The notes beneath the pieces were generated by a model. The model ran no database searches and was not told the DNA's origin. It saw only the letters and a list, made by a program, of their open reading frames with translations. Position numbers and translations under genes: made by a program. A stretch of DNA of 64,000 bases, taken from contig CAYVTM010000007.1 in assembly GCA_964454645.1 (NCBI GenBank), positions 1 to 64,000 on the forward strand, written 5' to 3'. Shown here piece by piece: positions 43,701-52,024 of this stretch. Position 1 is the stretch's first letter. Each line of letters starts with the position of its first letter. Source of the DNA: CAYVTM01 sp964454645. Lineage in GTDB: Bacteria; Bacteroidota; Bacteroidia; Sphingobacteriales; Sphingobacteriaceae.

Positions 43701-45848
43701 GCTAAATCGGGAACACCTCTGGCAATAGAAGGCAACCTGACCTGGGAGAAAGATATGCGTTTATCGCAGGATATTATTTTATATCCGGGAGCCTTACTCA
43801 CGCTGAAAGCTTCGCTTTATCTTCCCGAAGAGGCAAAAATTACAATCAGGCCCGGGGCAAAATTAGTAATGGATGGCGGTACCATTACCACCGCCTGCGG
43901 AAAAATGTGGGCAGGCATTGTGGTAGAAGGAAATCGTTTGTATGCACAAAGCCCCTCCACACACGGCACGCTCGAGATGAAAAACAATGCTGAAATAGAG
44001 CATGCTCATTTGGCTGTAAAAAGTTTGGACGGTGGTATGGTAAAAATAAATAAAGCCATCTTCCGGGGAAACCGGCAGGGAATTTTCTTCGGCCTGTACG
44101 GTCCGCCTTTGTTCCCGGTCAATACCAATAAAAGCCATGTTGTGCGGGCTGAGTTTTTATGCGATAAGCCGATGAACGACCCGGTATATACCGGAAACGG
44201 GCAACGGCTGGGGATCGATTATCACCTGCATATTTACCAGCAAAGCGGGATTCTCGTATTGGAGAACGAATTCGATACGAAGGTACGTACAGTAAGCGAA
44301 GGCGGCGGCACAGGGATCATTATCTATAATTCCCGGGCATCCATAAGCGCGAATACATTTTTTAACCTCACAAGGGGTATCGATGCCGGAGGGTATTATA
44401 ATGTTTCAAGACGTAACTTTGTTACTTCGAATATTTTTACAGGCACAAAATATGCTTTCACCGAGTCGGCAGGGGTGGGCAGTGTAATTAAAAACAATTC
44501 ATTTACACTACCGCTGCCGAACGACTTTCCTTCGCAGGTACTTGGTACCTGGGGTATTTATTCCCGTAACGCCGGCGGGGCAGTAGTTCATCAGAACGAA
44601 TTCTATACGCTGAGCAGCGGCTCCCCGAAAACGGCCTTCGGTTCGGTCATTTTAAACTCCGGCAATTTACCGGTGGACCTGAAATGGAACTATTACGAAT
44701 CCCTGGGGCAGGCTGCCCAAACCGAGGGAAATAACCCCTCCCTGCTTATCAATTGCAACGAATACAAAACAGTGAGTTATGCGCTTTCGCTGAACCCGCA
44801 GCAGGCAGGGATAATTGCGAATCAGGGATCGGACGTACTCGATTTGCCTCAAGCCGCTAACCTCTTTCTCGACCAGACGGAAGGTTCGCACCACTACCGT
44901 CACATCCGTTTGAATGAAGAGATGAATATGGATTATTATTATGTGGAAGACAGACAGGAAGCCCAACCGCTTTTTTATACAGGTAATGTGAATACACAAC
45001 CGGTTTTGGGTAGTTCATATGACTCCGAATGCGGAGAACCAAACCCTGACCCCTGTATGGGCAACCCTTATCCCTGTTTACAGCAAATTTTAGATGCTAT
45101 TCAGGAGAACGAGGATGAGCGTGCCGAAAAGCAATTGTACCTCGAGCTGTTCCGGCAGATGGCCGATACGAACGATTATGTGGACATCGCTTACTATATC
45201 CAGCAAAGCGGCGACCCCGACCTGGAAGCCCTGCTGCTGCCGCTATATATAGACGATAGCTTGCTGACAGATGCCGGTAATTTATTGAGTAATTTACCCT
45301 ATTCGACCGAAGAGGAGGTGGATTACAAAGATTTCTACACGGCATTGAAAAATATCCGGGAGGATATGAAAACATTGCATGATCTGGATTTTGAGGCGGA
45401 CGATGATGCCGCGATCATTTTGGAGATAGCTATGCATGATACGTATATTTCCGAGGCTGCACGCTATATCGCAAGAGTATATTTTAAGCAGGAGATTATG
45501 CAGGAGCCGGAAGCCTGGGAAGAGGAAGCGCCGGGAATGCGTCTGGCTGCCGGGGAAGAAGCCGACAGTACCTTACAGGAAAACAGGCAGTCGGATGCTC
45601 AGCTCCGGATCATCCCCAATCCTTTAACGGGTATGGGCAGCATAGAGCTTCGTGTGGAAAACCCGGAAGATTACAAGATCGTAATTAATGATGTATTGGG
45701 CAGAACGCTGGATACCTATATGCTTAATCAGTCGGTTATGCGTATCGAGCTGAACAGCATGCGTTTTGAAAATGGCGTATATTTTGTGAACCTGATTCAT
45801 AAAGAAGGAAGAATGGTGCGTACTGAGCGTATGTTAATTATAAAGTAG
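40791..45848 (+). CDS. Giant T9SS-secreted sialidase-repeat (VPS10-like) propeller protein
   Basis: 1685 residues. A signal peptide (1-24, ending EVSAQ) is followed by BNR/Asp-box blades of a sortilin-like propeller (KSTDAGKTFTR, RSLDNGETWTE, KSTDGGDSFSV, KSTDGGFNWSK, KTTNGGLTWLN) over about residues 110-980. A parallel beta-helix-like segment (about 990-1330) and a type A sorting domain at the end (about 1610-1685, YKIVINDVLGRTLDTYMLNQ) follow. Residues about 334-617 (DNA 41790-42640) form an inserted non-BNR domain whose DNA is AT-rich (about 34% GC) against 48-58% in the flanks. The ligand is unknown. It is the first gene of the cargo locus. Confidence 0.85.
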   Translation: MKTTRAFIAGVLLCIATANEVSAQWFDLMNDRAKSYQEITNEIDEFLMNNPGLDTVKGSGYKDYMRWKSFWSTRNVAGSSFVYGNKMMEEHIQLLNQSSSGGSSNPNVPSSNWEAWGPFNTPPGGKSRGVGRVNALYIDPLSKIPMLAGSNTGGLFYFDLASQSWKASDLGNSGAIFGISDIAVNPNNPQEVLIALGNDGNITYGFGILKSTDAGKTFTRTSLSSDPYSEWGLKVNKIKYHPLISGFIIAVTNDQFDESMVFRSLDNGETWTEQFTAPHYPGETYQNSLNDIDFHPTNPDIIIVSSKDIFKSTDGGDSFSVIPGMEDMRKSEFIQVYEPWMLDPGFNGGSNGLFLGTNNPNNGHWEQYPSPLVSDNAWIQATVNGNNVAAVIPKKNQTPPQLSNLEFLHLFDIIHLSTVTCSYRLTLDATIPKGTRLKISVKEFEKPGAVLKTFYIGEFMNVDFSGTIQEDIILSDINANTHKVIIEAESNENYNETDMLVIDNYRLQLYREPVKAIHHKVVIDKWNPDIYHIAAITVEQINEMVSGGVYLLDYDVVNDQWTSMLHVDNNKFINTKFEFEQSQVNQDIFYLGGIRFYRVNLNIPSYEEIGSGMHDDVRELHVLPDSDEDLVFVGHDGGISSISGADHLPANQLNGNHSYNQGLDITQFYGIGVSETVPGMVAGGTQDLSVLVLKDGSWRNTSEGDGGDCIIDYTNANKIYSGSNGDFTKSTDGGFNWSKSTFPKSGYECWSVMHPTNSSMLFTFHSQGSATNPAGLYRTQNSAVTWEQVSPRTGSQLAISHSSPDVMYIADASHVYKTTKATSPQNIVNQVSEWADITNGFPTLGGNIGIATLAVDPDDETIAYAGLYGFDENHRVYKTTNGGLTWLNYSSGLPKFPVNKIVVLMGDLDEEFAGTDVGVYYRNKNMSSWELFSSGLPLTIITDLEVDYTQGKLFAGTFGRGLWVTDIPCPAKSGTPLAIEGNLTWEKDMRLSQDIILYPGALLTLKASLYLPEEAKITIRPGAKLVMDGGTITTACGKMWAGIVVEGNRLYAQSPSTHGTLEMKNNAEIEHAHLAVKSLDGGMVKINKAIFRGNRQGIFFGLYGPPLFPVNTNKSHVVRAEFLCDKPMNDPVYTGNGQRLGIDYHLHIYQQSGILVLENEFDTKVRTVSEGGGTGIIIYNSRASISANTFFNLTRGIDAGGYYNVSRRNFVTSNIFTGTKYAFTESAGVGSVIKNNSFTLPLPNDFPSQVLGTWGIYSRNAGGAVVHQNEFYTLSSGSPKTAFGSVILNSGNLPVDLKWNYYESLGQAAQTEGNNPSLLINCNEYKTVSYALSLNPQQAGIIANQGSDVLDLPQAANLFLDQTEGSHHYRHIRLNEEMNMDYYYVEDRQEAQPLFYTGNVNTQPVLGSSYDSECGEPNPDPCMGNPYPCLQQILDAIQENEDERAEKQLYLELFRQMADTNDYVDIAYYIQQSGDPDLEALLLPLYIDDSLLTDAGNLLSNLPYSTEEEVDYKDFYTALKNIREDMKTLHDLDFEADDDAAIILEIAMHDTYISEAARYIARVYFKQEIMQEPEAWEEEAPGMRLAAGEEADSTLQENRQSDAQLRIIPNPLTGMGSIELRVENPEDYKIVINDVLGRTLDTYMLNQSVMRIELNSMRFENGVYFVNLIHKEGRMVRTERMLIIK
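41790..42640 (+). other. AT-rich inserted domain within the giant T9SS protein
   Basis: Hand counts of six consecutive 60-base lines (42061-42420) give 28-40% GC, while flanking lines (41101, 42781, 43081, 43141) give 48-58%. The encoded region lacks Asp boxes and contains a beta-rich, carbohydrate-binding-like stretch (CSYRLTLDATIPKGTRLKIS, DMLVIDNYRLQLYREP). The reading frame is uninterrupted at both edges. It looks like an acquired domain. Confidence 0.6.
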
Positions 45849-47357
45849 ATGAAGAAACTATTTTTTATACTCCTGTTCCTGGGCTTATACTTTGTTGTTG
45901 AAGCCCAGGAACGTTTTTCGCGATATTATGCAAACAAGATCAAAACGAACGATCTGGCAGGAAAGATTACATACATTCCACACACAGGATATGCAGTTAG
46001 TGCTTTGTCGGTAGATCCCTTTCATACAGATACTTTCAATTATATAAGAACCTATCATTATTATTTCATGCTGGATTTGCAGGGAGATACGCTATGGTCG
46101 CGCAGTCATTGGAAGCCTTATCATAATGTGGAGCTTTCCAAGATAGAAGAGCTGAATGGGTTTTTATATATGGCGGGAGACATTACCAATTTGATCAGAT
46201 ACAAAGAAGACAGCATCGGTTCGGATGTATATATCGTCAAAAGCAATTTACAGGGAGATACGCTTTGGAGCAAAACGATCTCATTAGGGCCGGGAGATGA
46301 GTACGTGTTGGATATGATTAAAACCAGCGACGGAGGCATTGCCATGAATGGGCAGGTCTGCACGCAGATGGGAGCAGGCTCCGTCAACTGCGATTACTAT
46401 CTGTTGAAGATCGACAGCTCGGGCAGCGTGCAGATCAACAAGCGTTACAGCTGGAATGCAACCTCCTTTGAATACGGATATGCCTTGACCGAAACTTCCG
46501 ATAAAGGCTTCTTGTTGTTTGGTACTTCTGATCCGTCAGGTAGTGATATTAGGTCGATGTATTTAGTGAAAACGGACTCGTTTGGAAACATGCAGTGGCA
46601 AAAAGAGTATAGAGATATTCAACTAAGTAGAACGGGTTTAGATATAATTGATCTAAAAAATGGGGATTATTTTCTAATTGGTATAACAAGAAAAGAATTT
46701 CCAATAAAGCACAATGGATTGATTATAAAAATTAATCAACAGGGAGATATTATCTGGATAAAGGAATATGGGGGAAGTGCATATGATAATTTTGATAGAG
46801 GGATATACTTGGGAAGTAATGAAGTAGTATTAGCCGGGAATACGCAAAGCTATAATATTCGTGAAGATACAGATGGATGGTTAATGAAGTTAGACACTTC
46901 AGGTGCGATAATTTGGGAACGAGTATTCGATACTTGGAGAGAAGGAGATACGGGGAGTGCCACCGATCATATTTATAATATTTCAGAGGCGGAAGAAGGG
47001 TATATACTGGTGGGCTTTGGAGATAATCCGGATAAAGCAGGCCACGACCAGGATGTCTGGGTGCTGAAAGTGGACAGTATGGGCTGTTTGCAGGCGGACT
47101 GCCATTTAACAGGTATTGTGCAAGTACATAAAGCGTCCGGCATTAGGTTATATCCCAATCCTGCAAAAGAGTACCTGTATATTCATTCCCCGGAAACCAT
47201 CGTACGTTATGCGCTGTACACGATGCTGGGAGAACGTGTTGCGGAGGGGTTGTATGAAACGAATATTCCTGTAAGCGAACTGAACCCGGGTATGTATGTA
47301 TTGAAATTACAGCTAAGATCGGGAGAGGAAGTGATGCTGAAAGTGATGAAGGAATGA
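45849..47357 (+). CDS. T9SS-secreted beta-propeller protein, paralogue A
   Basis: 502 residues. A signal peptide (1-19, ending YFVVEAQE) is followed by six or so blades with the recurrent LQGDTLWS / TSDGGIAMNG / TSDKGFLLFG pattern of Bacteroidota secreted propellers. A type A sorting domain ends it (about 430-502, IRLYPNPAKEYLYIHS, then MYVLKLQLRSGEEVMLKVMK). It starts directly after the giant protein's stop codon (0 nt). Bases 45857-46318 are identical to paralogue B. The middle (about 46608-46910) is AT-rich (25-35% GC) and unrelated at DNA level to B, and 46939-47130 is again near-identical. Confidence 0.85.
   Translation: MKKLFFILLFLGLYFVVEAQERFSRYYANKIKTNDLAGKITYIPHTGYAVSALSVDPFHTDTFNYIRTYHYYFMLDLQGDTLWSRSHWKPYHNVELSKIEELNGFLYMAGDITNLIRYKEDSIGSDVYIVKSNLQGDTLWSKTISLGPGDEYVLDMIKTSDGGIAMNGQVCTQMGAGSVNCDYYLLKIDSSGSVQINKRYSWNATSFEYGYALTETSDKGFLLFGTSDPSGSDIRSMYLVKTDSFGNMQWQKEYRDIQLSRTGLDIIDLKNGDYFLIGITRKEFPIKHNGLIIKINQQGDIIWIKEYGGSAYDNFDRGIYLGSNEVVLAGNTQSYNIREDTDGWLMKLDTSGAIIWERVFDTWREGDTGSATDHIYNISEAEEGYILVGFGDNPDKAGHDQDVWVLKVDSMGCLQADCHLTGIVQVHKASGIRLYPNPAKEYLYIHSPETIVRYALYTMLGERVAEGLYETNIPVSELNPGMYVLKLQLRSGEEVMLKVMKE
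45857..46318 (+). repeat. 462-bp perfect direct repeat, copy A
   Basis: Identical base for base to 47391-47852, including all synonymous positions. It covers the signal peptide and the first ~155 codons of the two tandem propeller genes. Distance between copies is 1534 bp. Confidence 0.93.
45875..45912 (+). other. Hairpin in the signal-peptide coding region, paralogue A
   Basis: Perfect 12-bp arms GTTCCTGGGCTT (45875-45886) and AAGCCCAGGAAC (45901-45912) with a 14-nt loop, followed by GTTTTTCG. It resembles an intrinsic terminator placed 27 nt into the coding sequence. Confidence 0.6.
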
Positions 47358-47382
47358 TCAATACATGTTAATCATCCGCTAA

Positions 47383-48882
47383 ATGAAACGACTATTTTTT
47401 ATACTCCTGTTCCTGGGCTTATACTTTGTTGTTGAAGCCCAGGAACGTTTTTCGCGATATTATGCAAACAAGATCAAAACGAACGATCTGGCAGGAAAGA
47501 TTACATACATTCCACACACAGGATATGCAGTTAGTGCTTTGTCGGTAGATCCCTTTCATACAGATACTTTCAATTATATAAGAACCTATCATTATTATTT
47601 CATGCTGGATTTGCAGGGAGATACGCTATGGTCGCGCAGTCATTGGAAGCCTTATCATAATGTGGAGCTTTCCAAGATAGAAGAGCTGAATGGGTTTTTA
47701 TATATGGCGGGAGACATTACCAATTTGATCAGATACAAAGAAGACAGCATCGGTTCGGATGTATATATCGTCAAAAGCAATTTACAGGGAGATACGCTTT
47801 GGAGCAAAACGATCTCATTAGGGCCGGGAGATGAGTACGTGTTGGATATGATCCAAACCAGCGACGGGGGCATTGCCATGAATGGGCAGGTCTGTACGCA
47901 GATGGGAGCAGGCCCCGTTAATTGCGATTACTATCTGTTGAAGATCGACAGCTCGGGCAGCGTACAGATCAACAAGCGTTACAGCTGGAATGTATCTTCG
48001 TTCGAAACAGGTCATGCCTTGACCGAAACTTCCGATAAAGGTTTTTTACTGTTCGGGTACAGCAGCAGCTCGGGATTACGTTCCTGGTACCTGGTCAAAA
48101 CGGATTCGCTGGGAAACATGCAGTGGCAAAAAAAATATGGAGATCAGGTTCTAGATAGAGTGGGGTTAGAAATATTAAATTATAAAGATGAGTTTTTTTA
48201 CCTGATGGGTTCAGAAGAAAAGGAATTTCCTTATAGTCCTGATGCTATTCTTGCAAAGATTGATAAAAACGGGAACGTTTTATGGGAAAAGCTTTATGGC
48301 GGAATTTCTACAGATGCATTTAATCGGGCAATAATAGAACAGGATTATATCATAATCGGGGGAACTTCAAGAAGTTTTAATCCCCGTAACGATGGAGATG
48401 CCTGGATAGTAAAGCTGGATAGCTCGGGTAATACGTTGTGGCAGCGGACCTATGATAGCTGGCGAGAAGGAGATACGGGAAGTGCCACCGATCATATTTA
48501 TAATATTTCAGAGGCGGAAGAAGGATATATACTGGTGGGCTTTGGGGATGATCCGGATAAAGCGGGCCATGACCAGGATGTCTGGGTGCTGAAAGTAGAC
48601 AGCATGGGCTGTTTGCAGGCGGACTGCCATTTAACAGGCATTGTACAAACCGTTAAAGCGCATGGAATTATTGCATATCCTAATCCGGCTAAGGAACAGC
48701 TCTATATTCAATCTGCAAAAGAAATACAGGGCTACGCGATTTACACTGTGTTAGGAGAACATGTTGCGGAAGGAATATATGAAACGAATATTCCTGTAAG
48801 CGAACTGCATCCCGGAATGTATGTGTTAAAATTGCAGCTGGTATCGGGAGAAGAAGTGATGCTGAAAGTGATGAAGGAATGA
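47383..48882 (+). CDS. T9SS-secreted beta-propeller protein, paralogue B
   Basis: 499 residues, same architecture as paralogue A: signal peptide, DTLW-type propeller blades and type A sorting domain (IIAYPNPAKEQLYIQS, then MYVLKLQLVSGEEVMLKVMK). Only codons 2-3 differ from A before base 47853. Identity then drops to roughly 90%, is lost over about 48131-48465 (31-37% GC), and returns to about 94% over 48466-48653. It lies 25 nt after A's stop. The pattern indicates duplication with later segmental replacement or gene conversion. Confidence 0.85.
   Translation: MKRLFFILLFLGLYFVVEAQERFSRYYANKIKTNDLAGKITYIPHTGYAVSALSVDPFHTDTFNYIRTYHYYFMLDLQGDTLWSRSHWKPYHNVELSKIEELNGFLYMAGDITNLIRYKEDSIGSDVYIVKSNLQGDTLWSKTISLGPGDEYVLDMIQTSDGGIAMNGQVCTQMGAGPVNCDYYLLKIDSSGSVQINKRYSWNVSSFETGHALTETSDKGFLLFGYSSSSGLRSWYLVKTDSLGNMQWQKKYGDQVLDRVGLEILNYKDEFFYLMGSEEKEFPYSPDAILAKIDKNGNVLWEKLYGGISTDAFNRAIIEQDYIIIGGTSRSFNPRNDGDAWIVKLDSSGNTLWQRTYDSWREGDTGSATDHIYNISEAEEGYILVGFGDDPDKAGHDQDVWVLKVDSMGCLQADCHLTGIVQTVKAHGIIAYPNPAKEQLYIQSAKEIQGYAIYTVLGEHVAEGIYETNIPVSELHPGMYVLKLQLVSGEEVMLKVMKE
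47391..47852 (+). repeat. 462-bp perfect direct repeat, copy B
   Basis: Identical to 45857-46318. Recombination between the two copies would delete 1534 bp and leave one in-frame hybrid gene. Confidence 0.93.
47409..47446 (+). other. Hairpin in the signal-peptide coding region, paralogue B
   Basis: Same perfect 12-bp inverted repeat and 14-nt loop as in paralogue A (arms 47409-47420 and 47435-47446), followed by GTTTTTCG. Confidence 0.6.
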
Positions 48883-48971
48883 TTATGTCTATTAGTGCTA
48901 GATTAACAGAACCGGTATAAACAAAAGAAAACAGTTCAATACAATTGTGCTTTACTGATATTGTTTGAGTG

Positions 48972-49544
48972 TTATTTGTACAAAGATTTTCCTTCGATGA
49001 AATCGATTACTTTATCAGATAGAAAATAATCGATATTCTTTCCGGTCTTAATGGAATTGCGGATAAAGGTAGATGACAATTCCATTAAGGGTGTATTGGT
49101 AATATAAATATTCGGGTGGCCTTTGTATTCGCTATTCACAAAGCCCGGACGGGGATATACGTAGATGCTGTAATCGCGCAGGATTATTTCGTAATTCTTC
49201 CATTTTTTTAAGGTATGGAGATTATCCGAACCCATGATTAATGCGAACTGATGTTCGGGATAGCGCTCCTTTAAATAGGTTAAGGTATCAATGGTATAGG
49301 AAGGTTGTGGAAGATGCAGTTCGACATCACTTACCTGAATTTTTGTATTGTCTTCGAAAGCAAGCTTACACATTTCAAGCCGGTCATAAGCATTAATTAA
49401 TGCCGATTTATCTTTTAAAGGATTATGCGGAGAAACGACAACCCATACCTTATCCAGGTCGGTATAATGTGCCAAATAATTTGCGATGACCATGTGCCCG
49501 ATATGAATCGGATTAAAGGAGCCAAAGAACAAACCTATTTTCAT
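48972..49544 (-). CDS. nadD: Nicotinate-nucleotide adenylyltransferase
   Basis: 190 residues. It makes deamido-NAD from nicotinate mononucleotide and ATP. It has the nucleotidyltransferase motif GSFNPIHIGHMVIAN (residues 8-22), VSPHNPLKDK, LIMGSDNLHTLKKWKNYE and the C-terminal ISSTFIRNSI-type signature (ELSSTFIRNSIKTGK). It is 9 nt downstream of gmk on the same strand. Confidence 0.96.
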   Translation of the reverse strand: MKIGLFFGSFNPIHIGHMVIANYLAHYTDLDKVWVVVSPHNPLKDKSALINAYDRLEMCKLAFEDNTKIQVSDVELHLPQPSYTIDTLTYLKERYPEHQFALIMGSDNLHTLKKWKNYEIILRDYSIYVYPRPGFVNSEYKGHPNIYITNTPLMELSSTFIRNSIKTGKNIDYFLSDKVIDFIEGKSLYK

Positions 49545-49553
49545 TTTGCAGAA

Positions 49554-50120
49554 TTATTTTAAAAAGTCAAGCACTAATTTTTCAGCGGCTGAGCAAGCTT
49601 CCTCCAGGCTATTATTTTCGAGGATGACATCAAATTTTGACGCATACTCTAATTCTTTAGCAGCTTTTTGGATACGTTCTTTGAGCTTCTCTTCCGAATC
49701 GGTACCACGGCCTCTTAAGCGTTCGGTCAATACTTCCATAGAAGGAGGTTTAACGAATATGGCAAGTGCATTCTCTCCGAATTTCTTTTTCAGACGAAGC
49801 CCGCCTTCTACATCCAGATCGAAAATAACATGCTTGTCTGCATGCCATATACGATGAATCTCTGAGTTTAAGGTTCCATAGAAAGTTCCCGAATATACTT
49901 CTTCAAATTCAACAAACGCGTGCTTGGCAACTTTGTGAAGGAATTCTTCTTTAGTTATAAAATAGTAATCTTTCTTATCTTTTTCATCTCCGCGCGGAGT
50001 ACGTGTAGTTGCAGAGATGGAAAACTGTAACTCCGGAAATTTTTTTAAAAGGTGATGCACAATGGTAGTTTTACCTGCTCCCGACGGTGCTGAAAATATG
50101 ATAAGTTTCCCCTGTTTCAT
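49554..50120 (-). CDS. gmk: Guanylate kinase
   Basis: 188 residues. It phosphorylates GMP to GDP. It has the P-loop FSAPSGAGKTTIV (G14-T18), the GMP-binding segment ISATTRTPRGDEKDKKDYYF and EFEEVYSGTFYGTL, and the lid with RLRGRGTDSEEKLKERI. It lies between yicC and nadD. Confidence 0.96.
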   Translation of the reverse strand: MKQGKLIIFSAPSGAGKTTIVHHLLKKFPELQFSISATTRTPRGDEKDKKDYYFITKEEFLHKVAKHAFVEFEEVYSGTFYGTLNSEIHRIWHADKHVIFDLDVEGGLRLKKKFGENALAIFVKPPSMEVLTERLRGRGTDSEEKLKERIQKAAKELEYASKFDVILENNSLEEACSAAEKLVLDFLK

Positions 50121-50141
50121 ATACCTGACAAAGCGTATCGC

Positions 50142-51020
50142 TTATAAAATATTTAATAATTGTTCTTTAATTTTTTCCAGTTCATCTTTCATCCCCACTA
50201 CAATTTTTTGGATGTCGGCATCATTGGCTTTAGAACCCAATGTATTAATTTCTCTGCCCATTTCCTGAGAAATAAAACCCAGTTTTTTCCCGTTCGACTC
50301 CTTTTCATTTATCACCTGTATAAAATAATCGCAATGGCTTTTTAATCGGGTTTTTTCCTCCGTGATATCATATTTCTCTATATAATACACAAGTTCCTGT
50401 TCCAGGCGATTTTGATCAATCATATCGGCAGAAACGGCATCGGATAATAATTGATTCAGTTTTTCTTTGATGGCAGGGATGCGGTTGAATTCGTATTTTT
50501 CAACTTCAGGGATGGCTTTAAGGATTATCTGTATGCGTTGTTCTAAATCCGCCTGCAATACTTTTCCTTCCTGATATCGGAAAGTATTAAATTGCTCGAT
50601 AGCTTTTAGGAAACATTGATACAGTACACTCCATTCCTCTTCATTAAATGCTTCTGATTGTGTATTCCAAACATCCGGGATTTGCATAGCTAATTGCATG
50701 ACAGCAGATCTGTCATCACCTAATTCATCGGCAATAGTTTTTAATTGACGATAATAAGCTTTCAGCAAAGAGGCGTTCAAGGAATGAATGGTCGCATCTT
50801 CGGTATCTTGTTTTTCTACATTAATGCTTACGTTCACTTTCCCGCGTTCAATCAGACGCGCACATTCGTTACGTAGAAAGGTCTCTTTTTCATTATAATT
50901 TTTGGGAAGCTTTAAATTTAATTCCAGAAATTTCGAGTTGAGCGATTTTATCTCAACAGTAAAACGAATGTTATTGAATTCGGTTACAGCCTGGCCGTAA
51001 CCCGTCATTGATTTTAGCAT
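50142..51020 (-). CDS. YicC family endoribonuclease-like protein
   Basis: 292 residues. It has the N-terminal YicC signature LKSMTGYGQAVTEFNN and SLNSKFLELNLKLP and the C-terminal DUF1732 part (KSHCDYFIQVINEKESNGKKLGFISQEMGREINTLGSKAND). E. coli YicC is reported to have RNase activity affecting small RNA turnover. The yicC-gmk pairing is widely conserved. Confidence 0.93.
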   Translation of the reverse strand: MLKSMTGYGQAVTEFNNIRFTVEIKSLNSKFLELNLKLPKNYNEKETFLRNECARLIERGKVNVSINVEKQDTEDATIHSLNASLLKAYYRQLKTIADELGDDRSAVMQLAMQIPDVWNTQSEAFNEEEWSVLYQCFLKAIEQFNTFRYQEGKVLQADLEQRIQIILKAIPEVEKYEFNRIPAIKEKLNQLLSDAVSADMIDQNRLEQELVYYIEKYDITEEKTRLKSHCDYFIQVINEKESNGKKLGFISQEMGREINTLGSKANDADIQKIVVGMKDELEKIKEQLLNIL

Positions 51021-51070
51021 GTTGTAAAATTTTGGTAAAGATATAAATTCAGCCTTGTAATAACGATAGC

Positions 51071-51985
51071 TTATTTTACTTCAGTTTCCTGCTTTCTGAG
51101 AACAGGGAATGCAGGTAAACTTACTAAATACACGCCGAGAAAGATTATGAGTGCCAGTCCCGCTTGTGTCAGGCTGAGTGTATCTTTGCCCGATAGTACC
51201 GCAATGAATATAGCTAATACCGGTTGTAAATAAATATAAGCGCCTACTAAAGAGGAGTTGGCATGACGTAATGCCCAACCATTTAACAGGTAAGTTAAAA
51301 AAGTAGCACCTATAATTAAAAAGAGTATGGAATAATAAATAGATGTGGGAATCGCAGACCATTCCACATCCGGCAATTCGGGTAAACCGAAAGGAAGAAT
51401 AAGTATCCCGCCAAAAAAGAAGGTCCATTTAATTACCGTAACGGGCGAATATTTTAGCAGGAGTCTTTTTGCAATGATCAGATAATAAGCATAAATAATA
51501 GCATTTAACATCACCATAATATCTCCCCATAATGTTGAAGAGTTGAAGCTTAAGTCTGGTCCCAACAATAGCAATGTTGCAGCGGCTAAGCCTGAAATTA
51601 ATCCGGTAATTTTTGTTGCACTCAGCTGTTCTTTCAGAATAACAAAAGCAAAAATACCTACAAACAAAGGTGTGCATACCATTAAGATAGCAGCATTGAT
51701 AGGTGTTGTAATGGCAAGACCTTTAAAGAACAAAAGCATATTAGCGGCAACTCCGAATACCGAACATTTGAACAATTCAAAATAATCTTTTCTGTCATTA
51801 ATTTTTTCACGTACAAAAAGGGCGTGTGTTATCCATAGCAAGAGCATTGCTCCCCAAGCGCGTATGAGTATTAAGCCCATAGGTTTAATATAGAGAGGCA
51901 TAACTTCTTTTGCAATGGTAAAAGTTGCTGCATAAATAAATGCAACCAGGAAAAGAGAAAGGTGAACGCGTAGTATATTAGACAT
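51071..51985 (-). CDS. EamA/DMT family transporter
   Basis: 304 residues, ten membrane helices in two EamA repeats (about 5-140 and 150-295). It resembles metabolite exporters of the drug/metabolite transporter superfamily, with LYIKPMGLILIRAWGAMLLLW early and GAYIYLQPVLAIFIAVLSGKD late. The substrate cannot be assigned. Confidence 0.88.
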   Translation of the reverse strand: MSNILRVHLSLFLVAFIYAATFTIAKEVMPLYIKPMGLILIRAWGAMLLLWITHALFVREKINDRKDYFELFKCSVFGVAANMLLFFKGLAITTPINAAILMVCTPLFVGIFAFVILKEQLSATKITGLISGLAAATLLLLGPDLSFNSSTLWGDIMVMLNAIIYAYYLIIAKRLLLKYSPVTVIKWTFFFGGILILPFGLPELPDVEWSAIPTSIYYSILFLIIGATFLTYLLNGWALRHANSSLVGAYIYLQPVLAIFIAVLSGKDTLSLTQAGLALIIFLGVYLVSLPAFPVLRKQETEVK

Positions 51986-52024
51986 TAAGAACCCGAAAAT
52001 ATTGGGCTCTGCAAATGTAAAATA

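Noticed and set aside
45875..45912. Invertible (phase-variable) switch at the signal-peptide inverted repeats
   Set aside because: The 14-bp segment between the arms is too short for a promoter or recombinase inversion unit, and inversion would disrupt the signal peptide. No invertase gene is nearby.
40791..48882. Prophage or integrated element carrying the T9SS cargo genes
   Set aside because: No integrase, tRNA attachment site, terminal repeats or phage structural genes flank the locus.
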